Of a stretch of 64,000 bases of DNA, positions 25,020 to 33,395 are shown piece by piece. The DNA comes from Frigoribacterium sp. (GTDB lineage: Bacteria > Actinomycetota > Actinomycetes > Actinomycetales > Microbacteriaceae). How positions within the stretch are numbered: the first letter of the stretch is position 1; the number at the start of each line of letters is the position of its first letter. Below the pieces are notes generated by a model. It saw only the letters and a program-made list of their open reading frames with translations. It did not search any database and had not been told where the DNA came from. The position numbers were made by a program, and so were the translations under genes. The DNA is taken from assembly GCA_025408445.1 (NCBI GenBank), contig JANYIZ010000201.1, positions 1-64,000 on the forward strand, read 5' to 3'.

Positions 25020-26312
25020 ATGAAAGCGAGGAATGCACTCCGCGAGCTGGCCGAGATGTCCGCCTCGCAGTGGGGCATGGTCACTTCGGCCCAGGCCGCC
25101 ATGCGCGGAGTGACCCGGCTCGACCTGTCACGCCTCGCCGAGTCCGGCGATCTTGTCCGGCTCGCGCATGGCGTCTACAAGGATGCCGGTGCACCGAGTG
25201 CCGCTTACCTCGATGTGCGCGCGGCGTGGCTCAGTAGCGATCCCGCGCGCCTTGCAAGTGACCGCCTCGGTGACGGCCACCGCGGTGTTGTGGTCTCCGG
25301 GCAGACTGCTGCGTGGCTGCATGACATTGGCGACCTCCGTTCGAACCGCACCGAACTGACTACCGCGGTCCGTCGACAAACGCAGCGCGCCGACCTCCAC
25401 TACCGACGACGCGACCTACCAGAGGAGCACGTCACGATCCGCGACGGGCTGCCCGTGACGACGCCAGAACGCACGATCGCTGACCTGGTCGAGGACCGAA
25501 CGGACCTGTCGATCGTCGCCGACGCACTGCGTGACGCGAGCCGAAAGTACGAGCTCGATCTCGAACTGCTCGCGGACAGCCTTGCCCCGCTGGCGGAACG
25601 TAACGGCCACCGCAAGGGTGACGGTGTAGCCCTGCTCGACCAGCTCCTTGTGATCGCCGGAATCGACCGCGAGGCGATCGCCAAGCAAATTGCGTCGCTG
25701 GATGGGATCGGTGTGCTTGTCGCGCGGAATTATCTGATGAATCTGCCGAAGATCGACCTCGCTGCGCTGATCGACACGACCGCGCTCCAGAGCGCGATGC
25801 GCGCGGCCCTCCCCCAGGACAAGCAGTTCGACGCGCTGCGCGCCGCACTGAGCGACACGGTCCGGACCCAGCTGCCGACCGCCAAGATGCTCGAGGGCCT
25901 TGCAACAAGCACGTGGGCGGAGAACATGAACGCAGCACTGTCTGCACAAATGAAGGCGATCGCCTGGACGCAGCTCGCGCGGTCTGCCGCAGCACTGGAT
26001 CGTACGAGGACCGTCCCGGAAGAAGCTGAGACATGTCAGAGCCGTACAAAAGCGCGGCCGCAGTCGAAGCCGCGATCCGCGACGCTGCCCGAAACGCCTT
26101 CGTCGCCGACAAATCCATGTCCACCCAGGACCGGATTCGCCAGGAGCACTTCCGCCGCTTCCTCAGTCGCATCTTCTCCGAGCGCGACGACTCGGACTGG
26201 CTTCTCAAGGGCGGCACCGGAGTCCTCGCCCGCGTCGCATCCGGCCGACGCACCACCGACGTCGACCTCTTCCGCGCCAACAACACGCTCGACGGTGCCC
26301 TCAAAGAACTGA
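25020..26312 (+). CDS. abiEi: AbiEi-type antitoxin (type IV toxin-antitoxin)
   Basis: 430 residues as an open frame. Residues about 1-60 form the winged helix-turn-helix (ASQWGMVTSAQAAMRGVTRL, then LARLAHGVYKDAG-like continuation), and VSGQTAAWLHDIGDL and VTTPERTIADLVEDR are family blocks of the AbiEi antitoxin C-terminal domain. It represses its own operon and counters the AbiEii nucleotidyltransferase. The frame continues 280 bases into the toxin gene, where the last 93 residues are low-complexity Ser/Thr/Pro/Arg and look like toxin DNA read out of frame. The normal stop near the toxin start may have been lost. Confidence 0.82.
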   Translation: MKARNALRELAEMSASQWGMVTSAQAAMRGVTRLDLSRLAESGDLVRLAHGVYKDAGAPSAAYLDVRAAWLSSDPARLASDRLGDGHRGVVVSGQTAAWLHDIGDLRSNRTELTTAVRRQTQRADLHYRRRDLPEEHVTIRDGLPVTTPERTIADLVEDRTDLSIVADALRDASRKYELDLELLADSLAPLAERNGHRKGDGVALLDQLLVIAGIDREAIAKQIASLDGIGVLVARNYLMNLPKIDLAALIDTTALQSAMRAALPQDKQFDALRAALSDTVRTQLPTAKMLEGLATSTWAENMNAALSAQMKAIAWTQLARSAAALDRTRTVPEEAETCQSRTKARPQSKPRSATLPETPSSPTNPCPPRTGFARSTSAASSVASSPSATTRTGFSRAAPESSPASHPADAPPTSTSSAPTTRSTVPSKN

Positions 26313-26938
26313 CCCGCCTCGCCAGTCTCGACCTCGGCGACTTCTTCCGATTCGTCTATACGAAACACCAATCCGCCGTCGCCGGCGACCAGCAGACCCA
26401 CACCGAGGGCTACGGCGTCGACTTCGACGTCTACATCGGCGCCGACAAGAAGGAGCCGCTGCACGTCGACCTCGTCGTCGGAGCCATCATCACCGACGAA
26501 GTCACGCTCACGCCACCAGCCAACCGCCTCGACCTGCCCCGGCTCCCCAGCAACGATTACCGCCTCTACCCGATCGTCGACCAGATTGCGGACAAGGTAT
26601 GCGCGACGATGGCCGACTACAGCGGTCGGCCGTCGAGCCGCGAGAAGGACCTCGTCGATCTCGTCATCATCGCCAAGACACAGACCGTGAGCGCCGACTC
26701 GCTGAAGCGCGCCATCGACGCAGAGGCCCGTGCTCGCTCGCTCATCCCATTCACCGAACTGACCATCCCACCAACCTGGGGACGTCGGTACGCGAAGGAG
26801 GCGAAGGATGTGCCGTACTGCTCCGACCACCGGACGGTCGACCTCGCGGGCGAACTAATAAGCACCTTCATCAACATAGTCTTGCACAACGAGGTCTCCG
26901 GCAAGAGCTGGACCCCGGGTTCGCTCGTCTGGAGCTGA
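26033..26938 (+). CDS. abiEii: AbiEii-type nucleotidyltransferase toxin
   Basis: 301 residues. The nucleotidyltransferase core is present: FLLKGGTG-type motif (WLLKGGTGVLARVASG), then RRTTDVDLF, whose two aspartates would bind metal, with later LHVDLVVG and the conserved helix PIVDQIADKVCA containing a lysine for catalysis. AbiEii toxins modify tRNA and stop growth, giving phage resistance by abortive infection. The ATG at 26033 is the first plausible start and lies inside the antitoxin frame. The pair sits beside the tRNA-Phe attachment scar, a usual place for element-maintenance genes. Confidence 0.88.
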   Translation: MSEPYKSAAAVEAAIRDAARNAFVADKSMSTQDRIRQEHFRRFLSRIFSERDDSDWLLKGGTGVLARVASGRRTTDVDLFRANNTLDGALKELTRLASLDLGDFFRFVYTKHQSAVAGDQQTHTEGYGVDFDVYIGADKKEPLHVDLVVGAIITDEVTLTPPANRLDLPRLPSNDYRLYPIVDQIADKVCATMADYSGRPSSREKDLVDLVIIAKTQTVSADSLKRAIDAEARARSLIPFTELTIPPTWGRRYAKEAKDVPYCSDHRTVDLAGELISTFINIVLHNEVSGKSWTPGSLVWS

Positions 26939-26960
26939 CCGCTGGCGCTCTGCCCGATCC

Positions 26961-27028
26961 TGGGCCATTTCTGGGCCATTTCCGGGCCATTTCCGGCCCG
27001 GAAACCAACTGCGACCAACTGCGACCAA
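26961..27028. repeat. Short tandem repeats next to the attachment scar
   Basis: An 11-base unit (T/C)GGGCCATTTC occurs three times at 26961-26993. A 10-base unit CCAACTGCGA occurs twice at 27005-27024, followed by CCAATC. They lie between abiEii and the tRNA fragment and could be integrase or excisionase arm-type sites. Confidence 0.6.
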
Positions 27029-27093
27029 TCAGAGAAATACCTGATCAGAAGGATGTCGGCCATATATATACTGTGTGAAATCCCCCTCTGGAT

Positions 27094-27138
27094 CACTGAA
27101 AATCGAAAGGTCACGGGATCGACGCCCGTCGGAGCCAC
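27094..27138 (+). pseudogene. tRNA-Phe(GAA) 3' half, integration scar (att site)
   Basis: From the anticodon loop onward the sequence matches an actinobacterial tRNA-Phe: ACTGAAAATC (GAA anticodon), a variable AAAGGTC, a T-arm CACGGGATCGACGCCCGT and the acceptor end CGGAGCCAC. The 5' half is missing: the upstream GGATC does not pair with TCGAA. A Rho-independent terminator follows at once. Integrases commonly use the 3' half of a tRNA gene and leave such a copy at the far end of the element, so this should be the island's right boundary. Confidence 0.7.
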
Positions 27139-27141
27139 TGT

Positions 27142-27177
27142 CCGATCTTCCGGCTTCTACGGGAGGTCGGTTTTGTT
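27142..27177 (+). terminator. Rho-independent terminator of the tRNA-Phe fragment
   Basis: CCGATCTTCC (27142-27151) pairs over ten positions, two as G-U, with GGGAGGTCGG (27161-27170), and TTTTGTTT follows. It starts three bases after the tRNA 3' end. Confidence 0.7.
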
Positions 27178-27840
27178 TCCTCGAATTCCCTCGCCGGGCG
27201 TGAACAAGTGTTGCTCACATCGCACCGCCGGGAGCTGGCGAACTCGCGGCTAGTGAGAACTCGATCTGGGCCGCATGGCGAGTTCACCAAGGAACAGTCC
27301 ACCCCAATGTTCCGGGGACTACCCGCCATTGGATCGGTAGGTCCCGCGGACGGATAGGACCGCGCCATCCGTTCCTCGGGCGCCACGGCGCGTACCTGGT
27401 CCCGCACCCCCGCCCGATAAAGCCATCAGCAGAGCACGCGAACATCGCGACAGCCGGAGTCGCCTCCCCCGGCTGTCTCGCCGGGAGAATCGCGAAGTCC
27501 GTATCGAATTCTGATTCCACGGCATTTACTGGGTCGGTCACGGTTTTTAGTTAGCCGGGTGCCGTGCGGCCGATCGCCACCACAGGGAGCCACCCGACAA
27601 CCCGATGGAGACAATCGGTCGTGTGCCGACACTGTGTCGGTTACTTTCCGGCGTGGAATTTCTTGGCAAGCGACCGCGACCGACTGAATTCCTGGGTCAG
27701 GGGATTGACACCCGTCGGCGGCACGTTGGCTATCTGCATGATTCTGCCGCGGATAGTTGGGGACTGCGCGATCGGATCTTCTTACCTGATCCGTACACAA
27801 CGCTCACTCTTCGGTAACACTCGCCTGCTTAACTCGTCGC
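27178..27840. other. Non-coding stretch between two tRNA-Phe remnants and the hydrolase gene
   Basis: No supported gene is seen over about 660 bases. It contains a second, weaker tRNA-Phe 3' remnant at 27683-27724. The rest may be the remains of an earlier inserted element whose genes were lost. Confidence 0.45.
27683..27724 (+). pseudogene. Second, decayed tRNA-Phe 3' half
   Basis: ACTGAATTCCTGGGTCAGG, then GGATTGACACCCGTCGGCGG and CAC aligns along its full length with the fragment at 27094-27138 and differs at scattered positions, including the anticodon loop. The T-arm stem is partly kept. It reads as an older duplicate of the same attachment sequence. Confidence 0.5.
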
Positions 27841-28620
27841 ATGACCGAAAGTGCCCTTCCCCACTTCTTCGCAGGTAGCGGAGTGCCGCTCGTCGTCGTA
27901 CCCGGGCTCTCGGGCCGAACAGGCGCCCCTTCGCGACTCAAGGTGTGGATGGACCGAAAGGCGATCGCCGACTTCATCGTTGATCGCAAGGTATTCAGCA
28001 TCGATCGACCGTATGACCTCGACCCGGGCGCAACGATCGCCGATCTGGCCGCGAAATATGCGAGGACTCTCACGTCCCTGTTCGACGAACCGGTCGACAT
28101 CCTTGGCATCTCCTCCGGAGGAACGATCGCCCTGCAACTCGCTGCCGACTTTCCCGAACTGGTGAGGAGGCTCGTGCTCGTGTCATCCGCCCACCGGCTC
28201 AGCGATCGGGGACGCAAAACTCAGCGCACGGTCGCAGCGCTGCTGCGGGCGGGACGCGATCGACGGGCCGCTGCGGTCTTCTTCGGCAACACCGGCGCCA
28301 CCTCGTTCGAAAATATCCTCCGGTCGATCGCCGGCCTGATCGCTCCCCGCGCCATCATCGGACGTCGCGACCTCGACCTGCTCGTCATCCTCGACGCCGA
28401 GGATGACTTCGATCTCGACGAGCGCCTCGAGTCCATCGAGGTACGCACGCTGATCGCTGGCGGCGAGTTCGACAGGTTCTATTCGTCGGCCCTGTTCGAG
28501 CACACGTCAGAGCGCATGCCGAACGCGCAATTGAGCGTGCACGCGGGAGGCGGCCACCTGGGCACGCACGGCAATCCACGACTCGTGCGTGAGATCCTGA
28601 CATTTCTCGAGGCGGCATAG
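27841..28620 (+). CDS. Alpha/beta-hydrolase
   Basis: 259 residues with the hydrolase fold order: oxyanion strand PLVVVPGLSG, the nucleophile elbow GISSGG with Ser91, a late acidic residue in LIAGGEFDRF and the catalytic His in HAGGGHLGTHG. Between them lies a helical cap (residues about 120-185). The substrate cannot be read; small esters, lactones or haloalkanes are all possible. It is the first intact gene after the tRNA-Phe scars and has its own promoter region. The ATG follows a poor ribosome site, but the family's start pattern (HFFAGSGVPLVVVPG) begins just after it. Confidence 0.85.
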   Translation: MTESALPHFFAGSGVPLVVVPGLSGRTGAPSRLKVWMDRKAIADFIVDRKVFSIDRPYDLDPGATIADLAAKYARTLTSLFDEPVDILGISSGGTIALQLAADFPELVRRLVLVSSAHRLSDRGRKTQRTVAALLRAGRDRRAAAVFFGNTGATSFENILRSIAGLIAPRAIIGRRDLDLLVILDAEDDFDLDERLESIEVRTLIAGGEFDRFYSSALFEHTSERMPNAQLSVHAGGGHLGTHGNPRLVREILTFLEAA

Positions 28621-28633
28621 AGCAGCTCAGAAT

Positions 28634-28865
28634 TCACCGTCGGCCGGCCGGTTGCTTCTGCAGCGGGCGGCCCTCCTCGTGTGGCCGCAGCGACGTCGCC
28701 GCTTCGTCGCGCACCGCCGTCGACACTGCCTCAAGCAGCGGCGATGCCAGGTTCCACCGCTGCCAGTACAGCGGCACAACGACCGGATGCCTGCTCCATC
28801 GCCTTCACCCGCTGGGACACAGCCGAGGGCGTTACGTGCAGTTGCGATGCGGCCGCTTCGAATGC
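28634..28865 (-). pseudogene. argP: argP (LysR-type regulator of lysE), internal deletion and lost start
   Basis: On the minus strand AFEAAASQLHVTPSAVSQRV and KAMEQASGR give the helix-turn-helix of an ArgP/IciA regulator. After a frame change comes VVVPLYWQRWNLASPLLEAV, then STAVRDEAATSLRP, the usual ArgP C-terminus, to a TGA at 28634. About 200 middle codons are missing. The N-terminal start codon is also gone: the reading begins at the join with lysE at 28861-28865. It cannot encode a working protein. Confidence 0.75.
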
Positions 28866-29408
28866 GTTCGTGCTTCGGCTCGGCATGGAAGGGACGCACC
28901 CGGATCATCGCCCCGGTGGTCGCGATCTGCGCGCTCCGATGCCGCTCTCATCCTCGCCGGAGTGCTTGGTCTCGGAGCGCTCATCACCGCTGCGCCAGTC
29001 GCGCTCGTCGTCAGCCGCGTGCTTGGGGCCGGGTTCCTCATTGTCTACGGGGTTCTCGCCGCGCGCCTGGCCATCCGCCCCGGCGCACTGGGATCCCAGG
29101 CGCCTTCAGAAAGCACCGACCTGAGGGTCGCGGTGACCACGGTTCTCGCCCTCACCTGGCTCGACCCCCACGTCTCTCTCGACACAGTGCTCTTCCTGGG
29201 TTCGGTCGGCTCGCAGCAGGGGACATCCGAGCGCTGGTGGTGGGTCGGTGGTGCCGCCACCGCCAGCATCCTCTGGTTCGGAGGGCTCGGATTCAGGGCG
29301 CGGCTGTTGCGCCCGCTGTTCGCCCGTCCCGTGGCCAGGCGGGTGCTCGACGCGATGATCGCTATCGTGATGATCACCCTCGGGCTCCGGCCCGCGCTCG
29401 GCCAGTGA
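28861..29408 (+). pseudogene. lysE: lysE (basic amino-acid exporter), 5' deleted and frameshifted
   Basis: The plus strand reads NAFVLRLGMEGTH, shifts to RIIAPVVAICAL, shifts again to DAALILAGVLGLGALITAAP and then continues in one frame to the end. This is the LysE/ArgO exporter from about residue 22 on. The first helix and start codon are missing and two frameshifts follow in the next 60 bases. The divergent argP relic abuts it exactly, so one deletion removed both promoters and both starts. Function is lost. Confidence 0.75.
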
Positions 29409-29454
29409 CGGATGCTGGGTGGCCAGTGTCGCCCGTACGCGCCAGAATGGGCGC

Positions 29455-30153
29455 ATGTGCGGACGCTTTGCGATGGACAAGAGCACCGACGACCTGATCG
29501 AAGAATTCGTCGCGGTCGGCGGCGACTTCCGCGACTGGCGGCCGGGATGGAACATTCGCCCGACCGATCCCGTGGCCGTCGTGCTCGAGTCGATGAAAGA
29601 CGGCCACGAGCCCACGCGCCGACTTGAGCTCGCCCGCTGGTCACTCACGCCCGCCTGGTCGAAGTCGTTGAAGATGAAGGTGCCCACCTTCAACGCGCGC
29701 AGCGAAGGAATCACCGAGAAGGCCTCCTACAGGGCATCCATCCGATCGAAGCGCGCCCTGATCCCCGCAGCCGGCTACTACGAATGGCAGACCGACCCGG
29801 CCACGAAGAAAAAGACGCCGTTCTACCTGCGAGCTCCCGAGGGCGAAATGATGGCCTTCGCTGGCATTTATTCGTGGTGGAAGGATCACTCCCTGCCCGA
29901 CGACGACCCGCGAGTGTGGACACTCACGACCACCATCCTCACCGCGGACTCCGTGCACACCCTCGATCACATTCACGACCGCAATCCAGTTCCGCTCCCC
30001 CGCGCGTTCTGGAACGACTGGCTCGACCCGCGCATCGAGGGCACCCAGGACTTCGTGGATGCCGCAGTCGCCGCCGCCGTTCCCGTGGCAGAGTCCCTCG
30101 AGATCATGGAGCTCAATGCGGTGACAGATGACGAGCCGACGCCGAAGGCCTGA
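29455..30153 (+). CDS. SRAP-domain protein (YedK/HMCES family)
   Basis: 232 residues beginning MCGRF, so the conserved Cys2 that forms the cross-link with abasic sites becomes N-terminal after Met removal; this fixes the start at 29455. Other hallmarks are WNIRPTDPVAVV, ARWSLTPAW, the NARSEGI segment, RALIPAAGYYEWQ and the histidine in DHIHDRNPVPLP. The family shields abasic sites in single-stranded DNA. The protein is complete and of normal length. It looks like a stand-alone housekeeping gene and stands outside an SOS-type operon. Confidence 0.93.
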   Translation: MCGRFAMDKSTDDLIEEFVAVGGDFRDWRPGWNIRPTDPVAVVLESMKDGHEPTRRLELARWSLTPAWSKSLKMKVPTFNARSEGITEKASYRASIRSKRALIPAAGYYEWQTDPATKKKTPFYLRAPEGEMMAFAGIYSWWKDHSLPDDDPRVWTLTTTILTADSVHTLDHIHDRNPVPLPRAFWNDWLDPRIEGTQDFVDAAVAAAVPVAESLEIMELNAVTDDEPTPKA

Positions 30154-30269
30154 CCCGGCATCTCTTCGCCGTTGGACTACTCGCTGTGGTTAATCTGTTC
30201 AGGCCCGAGCGGGCTACTCGCGAGACTGCGTGCATGATCAGGGGCACCCGCGGGTAACGCTCTGCGCAT

Positions 30270-30325
30270 CGTCTCGTCTCGTCTCGCGCGAATAGTCACG
30301 TCTCGCGCATCGTCACGTCTCGCGC
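30270..30325. repeat. Clustered CGTCTCGCGC repeats
   Basis: CGTCTCGCGC occurs at 30280-30289, 30299-30308 and 30316-30325, and CGTCTCGT(CTCG) units precede it. The last copy overlaps the end of the small membrane gene. It may be replication slippage; no function is apparent. Confidence 0.6.
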
Positions 30326-30543
30326 CGGAATGCCCGGATCAGCGCAACGGTGACGAAAACCGCCCCCGCCAGGCCGAGCAGCAGCGCCGTCGGGTCAGGC
30401 CCCTGCGTACAGCTGCTCGCGGCAGCATCCGCTGAATCTTGGCACGAACCGGTCCGGAACCCGAAAATGAGCGCCGCACTCAGCGGTGCGGCGATCACCG
30501 CTGCGATGAGCCAGCCAACGTGTACCCGCGCTCGTGATCCCAC
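30313..30543 (-). CDS. Small two-helix membrane protein
   Basis: 76 residues: an N-terminal helix (HVGWLIAAVIAAPLSAALIFGF), an outside loop with two cysteines (SCQDSADAAASSCTQG) and a second helix (ALLLGLAGAVFVTVALI) ending in RAFRRET. The two cysteines could form a disulfide in the loop. Short hypothetical proteins of this type are common in the group. No family is recognised, and it is flanked by non-coding DNA on both sides. Confidence 0.6.
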   Translation of the reverse strand: MGSRARVHVGWLIAAVIAAPLSAALIFGFRTGSCQDSADAAASSCTQGPDPTALLLGLAGAVFVTVALIRAFRRET

Positions 30544-30662
30544 CCACGCAGCATTGCACCGTCACTGTGTACCGTCAACGTGAGAGATCGAGAATCTTCC
30601 TCAGGACTCTTACTCAGTAACGAGGAGATTTTCGATGAAGGCCGTTCACCTCTGGGGCGCGA

Positions 30663-32753
30663 CTACCGCTTCCCGGTGAGCGACTTCTTTGTCAGCGACT
30701 TCTCTGGCACCGGCTCGATACCAGCCGCGCGGCGAACGCGGAAGTACTCCGCCGCCTCGTCCTGCCGCGCACGCTCAGCTCCCGACGCGATCGCGGCGCG
30801 CACATGCTCCGGCTCAAAGCCGAAGGCATTCACGAGATCGAGCGCGTGCGGACGCAGCCGCGGAAGCAAGCGATCGTCGATGTAGTCGGTAATCGCCGCG
30901 GCACGCTGGGCAGAGAGGCGGCCGTTGATGAGGTACCAGGCGAGGTTCTTTTCGATCAGCGTGAATCCGAACAGGTCGCGTAGCCAGGTAAGCACCTCGA
31001 CCGTCCTGGCATCGGTGACGCCCTCGAGCGCCTCGGTGAAGGCCTCCCACTGCAGCAGTTCTGCGTGAGCAAAAGCCGCTTCGATGAGCTCGTTCTGGTT
31101 GGCGTTGAAGAGCGCGGCCGCTTCGGTCGGGGAGGCCTTCTGCGCAGCGCGCAGGCGCCCCGCGAGAGAAGCGACCATCGTCTGCACTCGATCCGTAAGC
31201 AGTTGGCGCTGGGATGCCGCGTCCCGCACGAACCCGACCGACCGGGCCGTCGAGCCGAAGTCAGCCACCGTCTGCACGAATTTGCGAAGGCCGGAGCGAT
31301 TGACGGCCGCGTCGCCCACCTGCCCGGCGACGTAGCCGGCCAGAGCGCCCGCATCCGCATTCCTGAATTTACGGGAGTAGTCACTCAGCAGGCGCTTGGC
31401 GACGAGCTGAAGAAGCACGTTGTTGTCTCCCTCGAAGGTCACGTAAATATCGAGGTCGGCGCGCAGTTGGGTGAGGCGGTTCTCGGCAAGGAATCCGGCG
31501 CCCCCGCACGCTTCCCTCGCCTCCTGGATGATCTCGAGCGCGCTCCAGGTACTCAGCGGCTTCAGGGCCGCGGCGAGGGTCTCGAGATCTTCGCGGTCGG
31601 CATCGGTTGCCCGCGCTCCGGAGAAGACACCATCGAAAGCGGTGAGCAGCTTCTCGTGCGCAAAGGACATCGCGTAGGTCGTGGCCAGCTTCGGCAGCAG
31701 ACGACGTTGGTGACGCTGGTAGTCGAGGATCACCTCTTCCTTCGTGGGGTCGGCGGCGGTGAACTGGCGGCGTTGCGATCCGTAGGTGATGGCGATGAAG
31801 AGGGCGAGCTTGGAGGCGACGACGGATGCTCCGTCGAGCGAGACGCGACCCTGCACGAGCGTGCCGATCATGGTGAAGAAACGACGTCCGGGGCTTGCGA
31901 TAGCCGAACTGTAGGTGCCATCTGCGGCGACGTCACCGTATCGGTTGAGCAGGTTCTCTCTTGGCACCCGCACGCCGTCAAAGTGCAGCCGACCATTGTC
32001 GATTCCATTGAGGCCACCTTTGAGCCCGTCATCCTCGCCGCCGATGTTGGGCAGGAAACCGTGGGCGTCACGGATCGGCACGTAGAAGGCGTGCACTCCG
32101 TGGGTGACGCCCTTCGTCACCAGCTGCGCGAAGACGACGGCGGCGGTGCCGTGCAGGGCGGCGTTACCGAGGTAGTCCTTCCAGGCGGCGCGGAACGGGG
32201 TATCGATCACGAACTCCTCAGTGGCCTCGTCGTAGGTCGCGGTGGTGCCGATGGCTGCGACATCCGATCCGTGACCGGTCTCGGTCATCGCGAAGGCGCC
32301 GGGTACCTCGAGGCTCATGATGCCGGGCAGAAACCTCTCGTGGTGGCGCTGAGTGCCGAGGTGCAGCACCGCTGCGCCGAAGAGGCCCCACTGCACGCCA
32401 GACTTGATCTGGAGAGATGGATCGGCGGTGACAATCTCCTCGAAGGCGGCGATGTTGGCCCCGTGGTTGTCTTCACCGCCGAGGGCGGTCGGGAAGGCTT
32501 TGAGCACAGAACCGGCGTCGGCGAGGAGCCTCAGCTGACCGAGCACGCGCTCGCGCTGGTCGTCGAGGTTGAGGCTGTCATCGCGATGAAACGCGGCGTC
32601 TTTCATGAGCCTGCGGGACTCGCGACGCGCATCCGCCCAGGTGCCAAGGAGGTACTCCCCCAGCAAGGCGGTATCGATGCTGCCTGGCGTCGTGGGGGTT
32701 GATGCGACGGTGAGCAGGGTTGGCACGGTGACTCGGTCAACGAGGTTGGTCAT
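30663..32753 (-). CDS. Acyl-CoA oxidase / dehydrogenase, full length
   Basis: 696 residues, the size of peroxisomal-type acyl-CoA oxidases (PF01756 type) rather than 380-residue dehydrogenases. The FAD region has FAMTETGHGSDVAAIGTTATYD. The catalytic-glutamate region is EIIQEAREACGGAGFLAENRL, with Glu in the REACGG motif, and VTFEGDNNVLLQLVAKRLL is conserved. It oxidises acyl-CoA to enoyl-CoA with oxygen as acceptor. The C-terminal KKSLTGKR repeat is unusual but harmless. It is transcribed alone, divergent from thioredoxin. Confidence 0.92.
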   Translation of the reverse strand: MTNLVDRVTVPTLLTVASTPTTPGSIDTALLGEYLLGTWADARRESRRLMKDAAFHRDDSLNLDDQRERVLGQLRLLADAGSVLKAFPTALGGEDNHGANIAAFEEIVTADPSLQIKSGVQWGLFGAAVLHLGTQRHHERFLPGIMSLEVPGAFAMTETGHGSDVAAIGTTATYDEATEEFVIDTPFRAAWKDYLGNAALHGTAAVVFAQLVTKGVTHGVHAFYVPIRDAHGFLPNIGGEDDGLKGGLNGIDNGRLHFDGVRVPRENLLNRYGDVAADGTYSSAIASPGRRFFTMIGTLVQGRVSLDGASVVASKLALFIAITYGSQRRQFTAADPTKEEVILDYQRHQRRLLPKLATTYAMSFAHEKLLTAFDGVFSGARATDADREDLETLAAALKPLSTWSALEIIQEAREACGGAGFLAENRLTQLRADLDIYVTFEGDNNVLLQLVAKRLLSDYSRKFRNADAGALAGYVAGQVGDAAVNRSGLRKFVQTVADFGSTARSVGFVRDAASQRQLLTDRVQTMVASLAGRLRAAQKASPTEAAALFNANQNELIEAAFAHAELLQWEAFTEALEGVTDARTVEVLTWLRDLFGFTLIEKNLAWYLINGRLSAQRAAAITDYIDDRLLPRLRPHALDLVNAFGFEPEHVRAAIASGAERARQDEAAEYFRVRRAAGIEPVPEKSLTKKSLTGKR

Positions 32754-32929
32754 GGTGAATCGTCTTTTCCGTAGGAGGTCTCTCTCGACGTTACGAGCGG
32801 GTGCGAAGTCCGCAAAAGAGGTGGTGCAGCCCGCACGAAAGGCTCGGCTGCTGAAAGGTATCCGTTGTAGACATCCACAGTAAGCAGTGCCCAGGGAATG
32901 CGAACACCTACTACGCGGTTCTGGATATT

Positions 32930-33322
32930 ATGCCTACCATCACACTGACCACGGATGCCTTCGAAGACACTGTCTCCTCCTCCGGAATCACCCTTGTCGA
33001 CTTCTGGGCCGAGTGGTGCGGTCCGTGCAAAATGTTCGCGCCAATCTACGAGGCCGCGAGCGAGAAGAACCCCGATATCATCTTTGGCAAGGTCGATACT
33101 GAGGCCGAGCGGGCCCTCGCCAGCGCCGCGGGTATCACTTCGATCCCGACGCTGATGGCGTTCCGCGACGGCATCCTGGTCTTCTCGCAGCCCGGCGCAC
33201 TGCCCGCCCCCGCACTCGACCAGATCATCACTGCGGTGAAGAGCCTCGACATGGTCGAGGTGCAGAAGAAGGTCACCGAGCAGGAAGCTGCCGCGGCGGC
33301 CTCGCAGCGCGCTTCGGAGTAG
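32930..33322 (+). CDS. trxA: Thioredoxin
   Basis: 130 residues with the active site WAEWCGPCKMF and the cis-proline segment SIPTLMAF. The fold is complete to about residue 108. A 20-residue charged, Ala/Gln-rich tail (KKVTEQEAAAAASQRASE) follows that most thioredoxins lack. It reduces protein disulfides with thioredoxin reductase, which is not in the window. The ATG at 32930 fits the family start (TITLTTDAFEDTV). The gene stands alone. Confidence 0.95.
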   Translation: MPTITLTTDAFEDTVSSSGITLVDFWAEWCGPCKMFAPIYEAASEKNPDIIFGKVDTEAERALASAAGITSIPTLMAFRDGILVFSQPGALPAPALDQIITAVKSLDMVEVQKKVTEQEAAAAASQRASE

Positions 33323-33395
33323 GGGCGGCGGCTTCTGGCTTGCTGCGCATCGTCCTCGGTGCGCGGCCGTTCACGTTCCGGCGCTCGTTTCTGTG

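Noticed and set aside
26961-27028. CRISPR-like array
   Set aside because: The repeats are 10-11 bases and directly adjacent, without spacers; no cas genes are present.
1-27200. An integrative conjugative element with its own transfer machinery
   Set aside because: Two relaxases are present, but no type IV secretion, coupling protein, or integrase gene is visible, so only a mobilisable element or relic can be claimed.
31065-32702. A 545-codon open frame antisense to the acyl-CoA oxidase
   Set aside because: The sense strand has full oxidase motifs; the antisense translation is Val/Glu/Gly-rich, typical of the reverse of a GC-rich gene.
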